A DNA stretch of 64,000 nt from Streptomyces sp. NBC_00576 (GCF_036345175.1 NZ_CP107780.1:8680001-8744000), one strand, 5' to 3'. Shown: positions 17,328-26,248, counted from the stretch's first letter. Translations and numbers: made by a program. The notes: generated by a model not told the origin, from the sequence alone.

Positions 17328-17879
17328 TCAGCCGGAAAGATCGGCAAGCCCGGAAGGATCGACGAGGGGGCCGATGCGGTACAGGACCTCGGGGTCGTGC
17401 GAACCGTCCAGGCCGGCCGGGTCGTTCGGGAACAGGCCCGCGTCGAACAGCACCTCCCGTTCGACGGCGGCGCCGTGCCGCTCGGCGAACGAGGTGAACA
17501 GCCGCTCCGAGGCGGTGTTGCCCGGCGTGATGGTGGTCTCGACGGTGGTGAGCCCCTGTTCGGCGCCGACCCGCCGGGTCAGCGCGTCGAGCAGCGCGGC
17601 GGCGAGCCCGCGCCCCTGGTGGCCGGCGTCGACGGCCACCTGCCAGACGAGCAGGGTGTGCGGCCGGTCCGGGCGGACGTACCCGGTGACGAAGCCGACC
17701 GGGCTCCCGTCGGGGTCCCGGGCGACCGCCGAGGTGGCGGCGAAGTCCCGGCACCAGAGCAGATAGCTGTACGACGAGTTGAGGTCGAGAACCTTCGAGT
17801 CCCTGGCGATCCGCCACAGCGCGGCGCCGTCGGCAACCACCGGTCGGTCTATTTGCAGGTCTGTCCGTACGGCACTCAT
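17328..17879 (-). CDS. ectA: L-2,4-diaminobutyrate N-gamma-acetyltransferase
   Basis: 183 aa GNAT enzyme, first gene of the operon. It acetylates the gamma-amino group of diaminobutyrate with acetyl-CoA. EctA landmarks: LNSSYSYLLWCRDFAATSAVA near 35, LLVWQVAVDAGHQGRGLAAALLDAL (acetyl-CoA loop QGRGLA near 90), and TTITPGNTASERLFTSFAERHGA near 120. No strong Shine-Dalgarno is visible before the ATG. The 272-base AT-richer region upstream (17880-18151) should contain the osmotic promoter; no clear -35/-10 pair was identified. Confidence 0.96.
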   Translation of the reverse strand: MSAVRTDLQIDRPVVADGAALWRIARDSKVLDLNSSYSYLLWCRDFAATSAVARDPDGSPVGFVTGYVRPDRPHTLLVWQVAVDAGHQGRGLAAALLDALTRRVGAEQGLTTVETTITPGNTASERLFTSFAERHGAAVEREVLFDAGLFPNDPAGLDGSHDPEVLYRIGPLVDPSGLADLSG

Positions 17880-17971
17880 GCAAATTGAACTTACCGAGAG
17901 AAAATCAAAAATGCATCGCTGATCGGGGTTACGTAAGGGCGGGCGATGTGTTATCTGGCGGGCATCAGAAC

Positions 17972-18008
17972 GCCCGCTTTGTCTGGTAAATAATCTGACA
18001 AAGCGGGC
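17972..18008. terminator. Perfect 12-bp inverted repeat upstream of ectA
   Basis: Arms GCCCGCTTTGTC (17972-17983) and GACAAAGCGGGC (17997-18008) around an AT-rich 13-base loop. It lies about 145 bases downstream of the aminotransferase gene and about 93 bases upstream of ectA, both on the minus strand. Position suits a terminator for the first gene, but there is no T tract, so an operator or attenuator for ectABCD is also possible. Confidence 0.5.
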
Positions 18009-18151
18009 TCATTGTTGGGTGCGTCACACTCATGTAATTTACTTGATTTGTTCGCGAAACCTTTGCGTTTAGGTCGGTGAAAAGCGGGCAGAAGAATACG
18101 GGAAGCTACCCTCGATTTCCCCGATTTAATTACCCCATTTTCCTCGCGCAT

Positions 18152-19252
18152 TCACGAGGAATTCGCGACAGCCAGCCGGGCCCCTTCGACGTTCACCACG
18201 AGCCCCCGGTCCGTCAGCGCCGCCCCCAGTGCGACCAGACTCCCGAGCACCGCCTCTCGTGTCGCGTCCGCCCCGTAGTGGTTGACCCGGATCATCTCCT
18301 TGGCCAGCGCGCCGCCACCCGCCGCCAGCGGCAGCGCCGGATCGGCGGCCAGCGCGCTCGCCACCAGCTCCGACGCGACGATCCCGGAGGGCACCCGCAG
18401 GGTCGTCGCGACCGGCGCCGCGTCCTCGGCCTCGTACACGTACGGCTCAAGGCCGCCGCCCAGCGCGAGCGCCCCCGCCCGGGTGGCCGCCGCTGCGGCG
18501 CGGTGCCGGGCGATCACCGTGTCGAGCCCCGCCGCCTCGATCCGCTCCACGCACGCCTCCAGCGCGAGCATCTCCAGCTGGGCGGGAGCATGCAGGAGCG
18601 CGCGACGTCCGCCGTCGATCCACCGTTCCTTCCAGTCAAGGAGCGAGAGGTACGACCGCCGCGGCGCCCCCGGATTCGCCGCCATCCGCGCCCACGCCCG
18701 CTCGCTCACCGACACCGCCGACACCCCGGCCGGCCCGCCCATCGCCTTCTGCGCCCCGATCACGCACAGGTCGACGCCCCACGCGTCCGGCAGCACCGGC
18801 TCGGCGCCGACCGACGCGACGGCGTCGAGGTAGAAGAGGGCGCCCTGTTCCCGTACCGCCTCGCCGATCTCCGCGACCGGGTTGGTGTTGCCGGTCGCCG
18901 CCTCCGCGTGCACCAGCGAGACGAAGTCGATCTCCGGGTGCTCGGCGAACGCCTCCCGGATCTGCGCGGCCGTGACCGCAGTATGGAAGGGCACCGCGAG
19001 ATCGACGACCGTGGCGCCGCAGTCCCGCAGCCAGTCGCCGAACGTCTGCCCGTAGGGGCCCGTGACGATGTTGAGGGCCGTCGTGCCCGGGCCGGCGGTG
19101 CCCCTGATGGCACCCTCCAGGGGCAGCAGCGCCTCGCCCTGCATGATCACGACGTCCTGCTCGGTGGAGAGCAGCCGCGCCACGCGGTCCTCGATCGACG
19201 CGAAGCGAGCGGCGGTCAGTGGCGCCAGGTCCAGGAAGGGATGCGTGGTCAT
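18152..19252 (-). CDS. PLP-dependent aminotransferase, alanine-glyoxylate/serine-pyruvate type
   Basis: 366 aa class V aminotransferase. Landmarks: NIVTGPYGQTFGDWLRDCGA near 85 (phosphate region), VHAEAATGNTNPVAEIGEAVRE near 135, YLDAVASVGAEP (pyridine-ring Asp near 158) and CVIGAQKAMGGPAGVSAVSVS with the Schiff-base Lys near 182. The family transfers amino groups between alanine, serine or 2-aminoethylphosphonate and keto acids. It is divergent from the ABC importer operon and upstream of ectA; whether it serves either pathway is open. Confidence 0.85.
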   Translation of the reverse strand: MTTHPFLDLAPLTAARFASIEDRVARLLSTEQDVVIMQGEALLPLEGAIRGTAGPGTTALNIVTGPYGQTFGDWLRDCGATVVDLAVPFHTAVTAAQIREAFAEHPEIDFVSLVHAEAATGNTNPVAEIGEAVREQGALFYLDAVASVGAEPVLPDAWGVDLCVIGAQKAMGGPAGVSAVSVSERAWARMAANPGAPRRSYLSLLDWKERWIDGGRRALLHAPAQLEMLALEACVERIEAAGLDTVIARHRAAAAATRAGALALGGGLEPYVYEAEDAAPVATTLRVPSGIVASELVASALAADPALPLAAGGGALAKEMIRVNHYGADATREAVLGSLVALGAALTDRGLVVNVEGARLAVANSS

Positions 19253-19392
19253 GGTGGTGCTCTCTTCGGATCGCGGGGTAGGTAAGCGGGGTCGAGACTA
19301 ACCGGAGAACTCACCGACCCCCGGGTCGGCGGGATGCGGGGCAGCGTGGCCTCGAAACCACAGGTGGCACGACATTTCGACCATGGGAATGT

Positions 19393-19420
19393 TTGGGACA
19401 GTCAAATGTTTCCTTATAAT
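19393..19420 (+). promoter_or_regulatory. Candidate promoter of the amino-acid ABC importer operon
   Basis: TTGGGA (19393-19398), 16 bases, then a consensus TATAAT (19415-19420). This is an unusually good housekeeping-type promoter for this GC content. It leaves a short leader of about 25 bases to the GTG at 19453, which has AGGAGGT 5 bases upstream. Confidence 0.65.
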
Positions 19421-19452
19421 CAGAACTCACAGTCCCCCCACAGGAGGTCCCC

Positions 19453-20298
19453 GTGAACACGGTCCTCGGACGACGGTCCCGCATCCTGGCCGCCACCACC
19501 GCGACGGCCGGGCTCCTGCTCGTGGCCGGCTGCTCCTCGGACGACGACGGAGGCGGCGCCGCGAAGACCGCCGCCGGCGGGGTCGAGCTCGTCAAGGGCG
19601 GGCAGCTCACCGTCTGCACCCATCTGCCGTATCCGCCCTTCCAGTCGGAGATCGACGGCAAGGTGCAGGGCTTCGACGTGTCGCTCGTCGACCTCGCCGC
19701 CAAGAACCTCGGCGTGAAGCAGGAGATCCTCGATACGCCGTTCGAGAACTTCAAGACGGGCGCCTTCCTCAACTCGGACCAGTGCGACCTCGGCGCGGCC
19801 GGCATGACCATCACCGACGAGCGCAAGAAGAACGTCGACTTCTCCGACCCGTACTTCGACGCGACACAGGCCGTCCTCGTCGAGAAGAAGAGCGGCATCA
19901 CGTCCTTCGCAGACCTCAAGGACAAGAAGGTCGGCGCCCAGGCACAGACGACCGGCGAGGACTACGCCAAGGAGAAGGACCTCGACCCGGTCTCCTTCGA
20001 GTCCTCCGACGCCGTCCTCAACGGCCTGCGCACCGGACAGGTCGAGGCCGTCATCATCGACTACCCGGTCGTCCAGGGCTGGCTCAAGACCCCGGCCAAC
20101 GCGGACGCCTTCAAGGTGGTGGACAACCTCAACACCGGTGAGCAGTACGGCTTCACGGTGAAGAAGGGCAACACCAAGCTGCTCGCCGCCCTCAACAAGG
20201 CGATCACCGACGCGAAGGCCGACGGCACGTACAAGAAGCTGTACGAGCAGTGGATCGGCCCGTACGACGAGTCCGCGGCCGCTCCGTCCGCGTCATGA
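19453..20298 (+). CDS. ABC transporter substrate-binding lipoprotein, polar amino-acid type
   Basis: 281 aa. Lipoprotein signal with lipobox LVAGC around residues 23-27, so it is tethered to the outer face of the membrane. The mature part is a family 3 solute-binding protein: GGQLTVCTHLPYPPFQSEIDGKVQGFDVSLVDLAAKNLG, then DLGAAGMTITDERKKNVDFSDPYF and KVGAQAQTTGEDYAKE. The ligand is probably an amino acid or related zwitterion; uptake of a compatible solute is possible given ectABCD nearby but not shown. First gene of a three-gene importer with 4-base overlaps. Confidence 0.92.
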   Translation: MNTVLGRRSRILAATTATAGLLLVAGCSSDDDGGGAAKTAAGGVELVKGGQLTVCTHLPYPPFQSEIDGKVQGFDVSLVDLAAKNLGVKQEILDTPFENFKTGAFLNSDQCDLGAAGMTITDERKKNVDFSDPYFDATQAVLVEKKSGITSFADLKDKKVGAQAQTTGEDYAKEKDLDPVSFESSDAVLNGLRTGQVEAVIIDYPVVQGWLKTPANADAFKVVDNLNTGEQYGFTVKKGNTKLLAALNKAITDAKADGTYKKLYEQWIGPYDESAAAPSAS

Positions 20299-21131
20299 CC
20301 GAGACCTCCGCACCGCAAGTACAGCCCCGCAAACAGGGGTTGAGCCGCAGTCAGAAACGGGCGCTGTCCCGTGGCGCCCAGTACGCGCTGTTCGTCGCGG
20401 CCGTCGTCGCCCTCGCGGTGTCGGCCGACTGGGCCCGGCTGAAGAACCAGTTCGCGCAGGCGGACCTGGCCAAGCAGATGTTCCCGGAGATCATCACGCT
20501 GGCGCTCAAGAACACCATCCTCTACACCCTGTCGGGCTTCGTGTTCGGCCTGGTGCTGGGGATGGCGATCGCCCTGATGCGACTGTCACCGGTGGGCCCC
20601 TACCGCTGGGTCGCGGGCATCTACATCGAGATCTTCCGCGGTCTGCCGGCCCTGCTGATCTTCATCTTCGTGGGCGTGGCGGTGCCGCTCGCCTTCCCCG
20701 GCACGGAGATTCCGGGCGGGACGTACGGCAAGGTGGCGCTGGCCCTCGGCCTGGTGTCGGCGGCGTACATGGCGGAGACGATCCGCGCGGGCATCCAGGC
20801 GGTGCCCAAGGGGCAGATGGAGGCGGCCCGTTCGCTGGGTTTCTCGCATGCGAGGGCCATGGTCTCGATCATCATCCCGCAGGCGTTCCGTATCGTGATC
20901 CCGCCGCTGACCAACGAGTTGGTGCTCCTCTTCAAGGACTCCTCGCTGGTGCTGTTCCTCGGCGTCACCCTGGAGGAACGCGAACTGGCCAAGTACGGCC
21001 GTGACCTGGCCAGCCAGACCGCCAACTCCACGCCGATCCTGGTGGCGGGCCTGTGCTATCTGCTGGTGACGGTGCCGCTGGGCTTCGTCGTACGACGGCT
21101 GGAGACGAAGGCGGGGGAGGCGACGCGATGA
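20295..21131 (+). CDS. Amino-acid ABC transporter permease
   Basis: 278 aa from the ATG overlapping the upstream stop (ATGA). About five to six membrane helices of the His/Glu/Gln permease family. The EAA loop that docks to the ATPase is clear: AETIRAGIQAVPKGQMEAARSLGFSHARAM around residues 168-200. The N-terminus has a basic cytoplasmic tail (RSQKRALSRG) before the first helix. It is the only permease gene, so it probably forms a homodimer. Confidence 0.93.
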   Translation: MTETSAPQVQPRKQGLSRSQKRALSRGAQYALFVAAVVALAVSADWARLKNQFAQADLAKQMFPEIITLALKNTILYTLSGFVFGLVLGMAIALMRLSPVGPYRWVAGIYIEIFRGLPALLIFIFVGVAVPLAFPGTEIPGGTYGKVALALGLVSAAYMAETIRAGIQAVPKGQMEAARSLGFSHARAMVSIIIPQAFRIVIPPLTNELVLLFKDSSLVLFLGVTLEERELAKYGRDLASQTANSTPILVAGLCYLLVTVPLGFVVRRLETKAGEATR

Positions 21132-21943
21132 ACGACGGCATCAAGGACGTGAGTGTGCCGGAGATCGAGGTCCGGGACCTGTACAAGTCGTTCGGCGACA
21201 ACGAGGTGCTGCGCGGCATCGACCTGAGGATCGGGCAGGGCGAGGTCGTGTGCGTGATCGGCCCGTCCGGCTCTGGCAAGTCGACCCTCCTGCGCTGTGT
21301 GAACCTGCTGGAGGAGCCGACGAAGGGCCAGGTCTTCGTCGGCGGTACGGAGGTCACGCACCCCGATGTCGACATCGACGAGGTCCGCCGCCGGATCGGC
21401 ATGGTCTTCCAGCAGTTCAACCTCTTCCCGCATCTCACCGTGACGGAGAACCTGACGCTGCCGCAACGCCGGGTGCTGAAGCGGGACAAGGCTCAGGCGG
21501 CGCGGGTGGCCGCGGAGAACCTGGAGCGGGTGGGCCTGTCGGAGAAGGCCGACGCGTACCCGTCGTCCCTCTCCGGCGGCCAGCAGCAACGGGTCGCCAT
21601 CGCAAGGGCGTTGGCGATGGGCCCGGAGGTCATGCTGTTCGACGAGCCGACGTCGGCACTCGACCCCGAGCTGGTGGGGGACGTACTGGCGGTGATGCGC
21701 AGACTCGCGAACGAGGGCATGACGATGATGGTCGTCACACACGAGATGACGTTCGCCCGCGAGGTCGCCGACCGGGTCGTCTTCATGGACGGCGGAGTGA
21801 TCGTCGAGGACGGCCCCCCGGACCGGGTCATCACCAACCCGAGCCACGAACGCACCCGCCACTTCCTCTCCCGCCTGCTGGATCCGGCGATGGCGGACGT
21901 GGAGGAGGAGACCTCGGACCAGGTGGGCGACGCGGCTGACTAA
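21128..21943 (+). CDS. Amino-acid ABC transporter ATP-binding protein
   Basis: 271 aa from MNDGIKDV, ATGA overlap with the permease. Complete nucleotide-binding domain: Walker A GPSGSGKST near 47, Q-loop FQQFNLFPHLTV near 100, signature LSGGQQQR near 154, Walker B VMLFDEPTSALDPE near 178 and the switch His in VVTHEMTFAREVADRV. It belongs to the GlnQ/HisP group and powers the importer from the cytosolic side. Confidence 0.95.
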   Translation: MNDGIKDVSVPEIEVRDLYKSFGDNEVLRGIDLRIGQGEVVCVIGPSGSGKSTLLRCVNLLEEPTKGQVFVGGTEVTHPDVDIDEVRRRIGMVFQQFNLFPHLTVTENLTLPQRRVLKRDKAQAARVAAENLERVGLSEKADAYPSSLSGGQQQRVAIARALAMGPEVMLFDEPTSALDPELVGDVLAVMRRLANEGMTMMVVTHEMTFAREVADRVVFMDGGVIVEDGPPDRVITNPSHERTRHFLSRLLDPAMADVEEETSDQVGDAAD

Positions 21944-21953
21944 GGTGCCGTCC

Positions 21954-23045
21954 ATGAGCGATCAGACGGTGCTGCAGGTGAAGGGACGGGTGCTGGTCGG
22001 CCCGGAGGAGATCCGCGACGAGCTGTGGGTGGTCGGCGGCAGGATCACGTACGACCGACCGCCCGGCGCCCGTGACATCCGCACGGTGGAGGGCTGGGCG
22101 CTGCCCGGTCTGGTCGACGCGCACTGTCATGTGGGCCTGGGGCCGCACGGCGCGGTGCCCGAGGACGCGGCGGAGAAACAGGCGCTGACGGACCGGGACG
22201 CCGGCACCCTCCTCATCCGGGACGCGGGCTCGCCGTCGGACACCCGCTGGGCCGACGCCCGCGAGGACCTCCCGAAGATCATCAGGGCGGGCCGGCACAT
22301 CGCCCGCACCCGCCGCTACATCCGGGGCTTCGCGCACGAGATCGAGCCGGACGACCTGGTGGCGTACGTCGCCCAGGAGGCCACGCGCGGCGGCGGCTGG
22401 GTCAAGCTGGTGGGGGACTGGCTGGACCGCGGCACCGGCGACCTCTCCGCCTGCTGGCCGCGCGAGACCGTGGAGGCGGCGATCGCGGAGGCCCACCGCT
22501 TGGGCGCGCGGGTCACGGCCCACTGCTTCGCGGAGGACTCCCTGCGGGACCTGGTTGAGGCGGGCATCGACTGCATCGAACATGCGACAGGCCTGACCGA
22601 GGACACGATCCCCCTGTTCGCCTCACGCGGCGTGGCGATCGTCCCGACCCTGGTGAACATCGCGACGTTCCCGAACCTCGCGGCAGCCGGCGACACCAAG
22701 TTCCCGACCTGGTCGGCCCACATGCGTCGGCTGCACGAACGCCGCTACGACACGGTGCGTTCCGCGTACGACGCGGGGATTCCGGTGTACGTCGGCACGG
22801 ACGCGGGGGGCACGTTGCCGCACGGGCTGGTCGCGGCGGAGGTGGCCGAGCTGACCAAGGCCGGCATTCCGGCGGTGGAGGCGTTGTCGGCGACGACGTG
22901 GGGCGCGCGGGAGTGGCTGGGGCGGCCCGGGCTGACGGAGGGGGCGGCGGCGGACCTGGTGGTGTACGAGAGCGATCCGCGGGCGGACGTACGGGTGTTG
23001 GGGGCGCCGCTGCGGGTGGTGCTGAACGGGCGGGTCGTGGGTTGA
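21954..23045 (+). CDS. Amidohydrolase family protein (imidazolonepropionase/prolidase-like)
   Basis: 363 aa from the ATG at 21954, ten bases after the ATPase stop, so likely part of the importer operon. TIM-barrel metal hydrolase: metal motif WALPGLVDAHCHVGLG near 50 (HxH), a Lys in GGGWVKLVGDWLD near 145, RVTAHCFAEDSLRDLVEAGIDCIEHATGL near 190 (two metal His), and the catalytic Asp in YVGTDAGGTLPHGL near 285. The group hydrolyses cyclic amides or dipeptides. It may process the imported solute, which would fit an amino-acid derivative. Confidence 0.85.
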   Translation: MSDQTVLQVKGRVLVGPEEIRDELWVVGGRITYDRPPGARDIRTVEGWALPGLVDAHCHVGLGPHGAVPEDAAEKQALTDRDAGTLLIRDAGSPSDTRWADAREDLPKIIRAGRHIARTRRYIRGFAHEIEPDDLVAYVAQEATRGGGWVKLVGDWLDRGTGDLSACWPRETVEAAIAEAHRLGARVTAHCFAEDSLRDLVEAGIDCIEHATGLTEDTIPLFASRGVAIVPTLVNIATFPNLAAAGDTKFPTWSAHMRRLHERRYDTVRSAYDAGIPVYVGTDAGGTLPHGLVAAEVAELTKAGIPAVEALSATTWGAREWLGRPGLTEGAAADLVVYESDPRADVRVLGAPLRVVLNGRVVG

Positions 23046-23202
23046 CCCGGGTGAATGTGAAGAACATCTGTGCCGTGGGATTCGAAGATCTGCGCGGAAA
23101 CCTCACGTAGGAGTGAAGTCCCGTCAGATTGCTGACCATTCGCTCGCGGTACGTAATTCTTACCGGGTCCCAAGCGTGTCTCTTCCGAGGGGTCCCCGAA
23201 CC

Positions 23203-24102
23203 GTGAACGCCAACAACTTCCGCCTGCCCGCACGCCGTCTGGCCACCGTCGCGGCGGCCACGGCCCTCGCGGCCGGTCCCACGGCCCTGGCCCACGCGAC
23301 GGAGGACCAGGGCCACGCGAGCGCGGTTGTCCTCCGTACGGGGCTGAACGTGTCCCTCCTCAACAAGAGCGTGAACGTCCCGCTCGCGGTCGCGCTGAAC
23401 GAGGTGCAGGCGCCGCGGAGCGCCGAACAGGCGGCGCTGAGCGCCTCCCTGGACGGCGTGGACGGCGGAAAGCCGTTCACCGTGCTCGGTGCGGAGGTCG
23501 CGGAGGCGAAGGCGACGGTGTCGGACGGGAAGGCGGAGGCGTCGACGAACCTCGCCCACGCCAAGCTCCACGTGCCCGGCCTCCCCCTCCTGTCACTCAT
23601 CGAGGTGGAGCAGGTCACGTCCAAGGCGACCTGCGTGGCCGGGGAGAAGCCGGTCGCCACCTCGAACCTCCTGGGTTCGGTGACGGCTCTCGGCAAGAAG
23701 GTGACACTGACACCGAGCGGCCCGGTCGAGGTGAAGGTGCCAGGAGTCGGCGAGGTACGACTGGACCTGTCACAGACGGAGACGACGACCCGTACGGCGG
23801 CTGCGACCGCGCTCGAACTCACGGTGTCCGTCAACCCGTTGAACCTCAACGTGGCGGAGGTCGAGGGCACGGTGACCCTGGCGAAGGCGACCTGCGAGGC
23901 ACCGGCGGTACAGGCGGCGTCGGAGTCGGATCCGGCGCCGGAACCGGCATCGGAGGTGAGGCCGCAGGGCGCTCCGGCCGAGGCGGACCTTGCGGAGACG
24001 GGCGGCAGCTCGATGACGCCGTACCTCGCGGGCGGAGCGGTCGCGTTGCTCGCGGCGGGCGGCGGAGCGATCACGCTGGCGCGGCGACGCGGCAAGAACT
24101 GA
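23203..24102 (+). CDS. Sortase-anchored cell-wall protein (LAETG)
   Basis: 299 aa from the GTG at 23203, with GAGGGG about 10 bases upstream; this start gives a proper signal peptide (RLATVAAATALAAGPTALAHA). The middle is Thr/Val/Ala-rich with repeated beta-type strands (LNVSLLNKSVNVPLAVALNEVQAP; VTLTPSGPVEVKVPGVGEVRLDL). An Ala/Pro/Glu spacer follows, then LAETG, a hydrophobic segment and a basic tail RRRGKN. Sortase should attach it to peptidoglycan. No catalytic motif is seen; function unknown. Confidence 0.85.
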   Translation: MNANNFRLPARRLATVAAATALAAGPTALAHATEDQGHASAVVLRTGLNVSLLNKSVNVPLAVALNEVQAPRSAEQAALSASLDGVDGGKPFTVLGAEVAEAKATVSDGKAEASTNLAHAKLHVPGLPLLSLIEVEQVTSKATCVAGEKPVATSNLLGSVTALGKKVTLTPSGPVEVKVPGVGEVRLDLSQTETTTRTAAATALELTVSVNPLNLNVAEVEGTVTLAKATCEAPAVQAASESDPAPEPASEVRPQGAPAEADLAETGGSSMTPYLAGGAVALLAAGGGAITLARRRGKN

Positions 24103-24121
24103 CCCGTCGGCCAGGTTTCCT

Positions 24122-24240
24122 CGCCCCCGCCGCCCCTTTTCAGCCCGTCCGGCGTTTGAGGACGAGCGCGTCCAGCGCGAAGGGGGTCTGGGGGCGCAGC
24201 CCCCAGGAACGGGATGGGACGGGTAGGGGCGGCGGGGGCG
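24122..24240. repeat. Dispersed repeat family R2, copy 1 (bidirectional terminator)
   Basis: The element is bounded by a perfect 15-base inverted repeat (24122-24136 and 24226-24240; CGCCCCCGCCGCCCC and complement). It contains the central hairpin CTGGGGGCGCAGCCCCCAG (24188-24206). It fills the gap between the convergent wall-protein and cobC genes. The part from CAGCCCGTCCGGCGTTTGAG (24141) to GGGGCGGCGGGGGCG recurs inside cobB. Confidence 0.85.
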
Positions 24241-24246
24241 AAAAAG

Positions 24247-25320
24247 TCACCGCCCCGCCAACGTCACCGCCCGATCGAACGCCTGCAGAAACCCGTTCAC
24301 CGTCACCCGATCCCGCACCGCCACCCGCAACCACTCCTCCCCCAACCCAGGAAACGTGTCCCCCCGCCGCACCGCATATCCGAGCCCTCGCAGGTGCCCC
24401 CGCACCGCACCGGCCCGATCCACCCGCACCAGCACGAACGGACCCTCCGCCGCCCCCACCACCCGTACCCCGTCGGACCCGAACTCGGCGAGCCCCGCGA
24501 CGAGATGAGCCCGGTCCGTGGCGATACGCCGCGCCGCCTCCGCCGCCTCCGCCAGCGCGCGCCCCGAAACGCACACCTCCGCCGCAGCCAGCGCCGGTGT
24601 GGACACCGGCCACAACGGCTGCGCCCGCTCCAGCTCCTCGATCGTCTCCGGCGCCGCCAGTACGTACCCGATCCGCAGCCCCGCCAGCCCCCACGTCTTC
24701 GTCAGGCTCCGCAGCACCACAAGACCGGGCACATCAGTACGCCCGGCCAGCGCCTCCCGCTCACCCGGCACCGCGTCCATGAACGCCTCGTCCACCACCA
24801 ACGTCCGCCCAGGGCGGGCCAGTTGGGAAACGACAGCCGCCGGATGCAGGATCGACGTCGGGTTCGTAGGGTTGCCGATCACCACCAGGTCGGCATCCTC
24901 GGGCACGAGCGCCGGGTCCAGCCGGAACCCGTCCTCCGCCCGCAGCAGCACCCGGTCCACGCTGTGCCCGGCGTCCCGCAGGGCCGCCTCCGGCTCTGTG
25001 AACTGCGGGTGCACGACCACAGGTTGACGTACCTTCAGGGCGCGCGCCAGCAGCACGAAGGCCTCCGCGGCCCCGGCGGTGAGCAGCACCCGCTCCACGG
25101 GTACCCCGTGCCGGGCCGCCACCGCCGCCCGCGCGGCCCGCCCGTCGGGATACGCGGCGAGCCCGCCGAGCGACCCGGCTATGTGCTCGCGCAGCCAGGC
25201 CGGGGGAGTGCCGGCCCGGACGTTCACCGCGAGGTCGACCAACTTGGCGCCGTCGTCACGTACTTCGGCGTCCCCGTGGTGCCGCAGATCGTGTCCGCCG
25301 GTGTCCCTTTTAGTGTGCAT
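24247..25320 (-). CDS. cobC: CobC-like PLP enzyme (threonine-phosphate decarboxylase/aminotransferase fold)
   Basis: 357 aa from the ATG at 25320, which overlaps the end of cbiX by 11 bases; an in-frame ATG at 25353 is the alternative. Class I aminotransferase fold: GGLAAYPDGRAARAAVAARHG, VLLTAGAAEAFVLLARAL, VIGNPTNPTSILHP, TLVVDEAFMD and the Schiff-base Lys in LRSLTKTWGLAGLRIGY. Actinobacterial members in cobalamin clusters are thought to make (R)-1-amino-2-propanol phosphate for the nucleotide loop. Last gene of the minus-strand cob set. Confidence 0.85.
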   Translation of the reverse strand: MHTKRDTGGHDLRHHGDAEVRDDGAKLVDLAVNVRAGTPPAWLREHIAGSLGGLAAYPDGRAARAAVAARHGVPVERVLLTAGAAEAFVLLARALKVRQPVVVHPQFTEPEAALRDAGHSVDRVLLRAEDGFRLDPALVPEDADLVVIGNPTNPTSILHPAAVVSQLARPGRTLVVDEAFMDAVPGEREALAGRTDVPGLVVLRSLTKTWGLAGLRIGYVLAAPETIEELERAQPLWPVSTPALAAAEVCVSGRALAEAAEAARRIATDRAHLVAGLAEFGSDGVRVVGAAEGPFVLVRVDRAGAVRGHLRGLGYAVRRGDTFPGLGEEWLRVAVRDRVTVNGFLQAFDRAVTLAGR

Positions 25321-26248
25321 GGGAGTGCGAGTGCCCGTGGGAGTGGTGTCCATGATGGTGACCATCGTGGACGCCGTCGTCGTCCGGATGGAAGTGCGGC
25401 TGCTGAGGCAGTCCGACCTTGTCCTCGAAACCGGGCAGCGCGATCCGGTACACGCACGAGTCGCAGTTCATCCGCAGATCCCCCTGCACGGCCTCCCGGT
25501 ACCGCTCCATGACCAGGTCGAGCAACTCCGGCTCCGGACCGATGACGTCGGCCGACCGCACCTCGACCTCCGGATGCGCGGCGGCCCAGCCCTCCGTCTG
25601 CTGCCGTACCCGGTCCGGCAGAATCCCGGTGAACAGGAAGTAGGGCAGGACGACGATCCGCCGCGCGCCCAGCTTCACGCACCGGTCGAGCCCCGACGGC
25701 ACGTCCGGCGCCGCCAGTGACACGAACGCCGTCTCCACACCGGCGTATCCGCGCCCCTCCCACAGCAGCCGCGCCGCCTTGAGCACCTCGGCGTTGGCGT
25801 CCGGGTCGGTGGAGCCGCGCCCGACCAGCAGCACGGTCACGTCGGCCCGGTCGGCGGGCGTACGCGTCCCACCGCCCAGCGCCTCCTCCAGCCGCCGCTC
25901 CAGCACCGCGAGCAGCGCCGGGTGCGGGCCCAGCGGGCGCCCGTACGTGTAGGAGATCCCCGGGTGCCGTTCCTTCTCGCGGGACAGCGCCGCCGGGATG
26001 TCCCCCTTGGCGTGCCCGGCGGACACCAGCATCAGCGGCACGGCGGCGAACCGCCGTACCCCCCGCTCCACCAGTTCGGTCACGGCGTCGCCCAGTGGAG
26101 GCGGCGACAGTTCGATGAAGCCGCCCGCGACAGGCAGTTCGGGGTTGCGGCGCCCCAGCTCCCGTACGAAGTCACGGAACGCCTCGGCCCCGGCCTCGTC
26201 CCGGGTGCCGTGGCCGGCGATGAGCAGGGCGGGCGGCGGGGTGGTCAC
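25310..26248 (-). CDS. cbiX: Sirohydrochlorin cobaltochelatase-like protein, CbiX type, His-rich tail
   Basis: 312 aa from a GTG with GAGGAGAC 4 bases upstream. Two related CbiX halves are visible (PALLIAGHGTRDEAGAEAF at the start and DVTVLLVGRGSTDPDANAEV near 143), so it is the long form. The C-terminus carries MNCDSCVYRIALPGFEDKVGLP followed by a tail with about 15 His residues among Asp, Gly and Ser (about 284-312), suited to hold Co, Ni or Fe. The protein inserts a metal into sirohydrochlorin, so its pairing with the CobN chelatase in the same region is notable. Confidence 0.88.
   Translation of the reverse strand: MTTPPPALLIAGHGTRDEAGAEAFRDFVRELGRRNPELPVAGGFIELSPPPLGDAVTELVERGVRRFAAVPLMLVSAGHAKGDIPAALSREKERHPGISYTYGRPLGPHPALLAVLERRLEEALGGGTRTPADRADVTVLLVGRGSTDPDANAEVLKAARLLWEGRGYAGVETAFVSLAAPDVPSGLDRCVKLGARRIVVLPYFLFTGILPDRVRQQTEGWAAAHPEVEVRSADVIGPEPELLDLVMERYREAVQGDLRMNCDSCVYRIALPGFEDKVGLPQQPHFHPDDDGVHDGHHHGHHSHGHSHSHAH

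Noticed and set aside
18077..19285. Plus-strand frame of 402 codons opposite the PLP aminotransferase
   Set aside because: His/Arg/Pro-rich with no motif; the opposite strand carries a complete aminotransferase.
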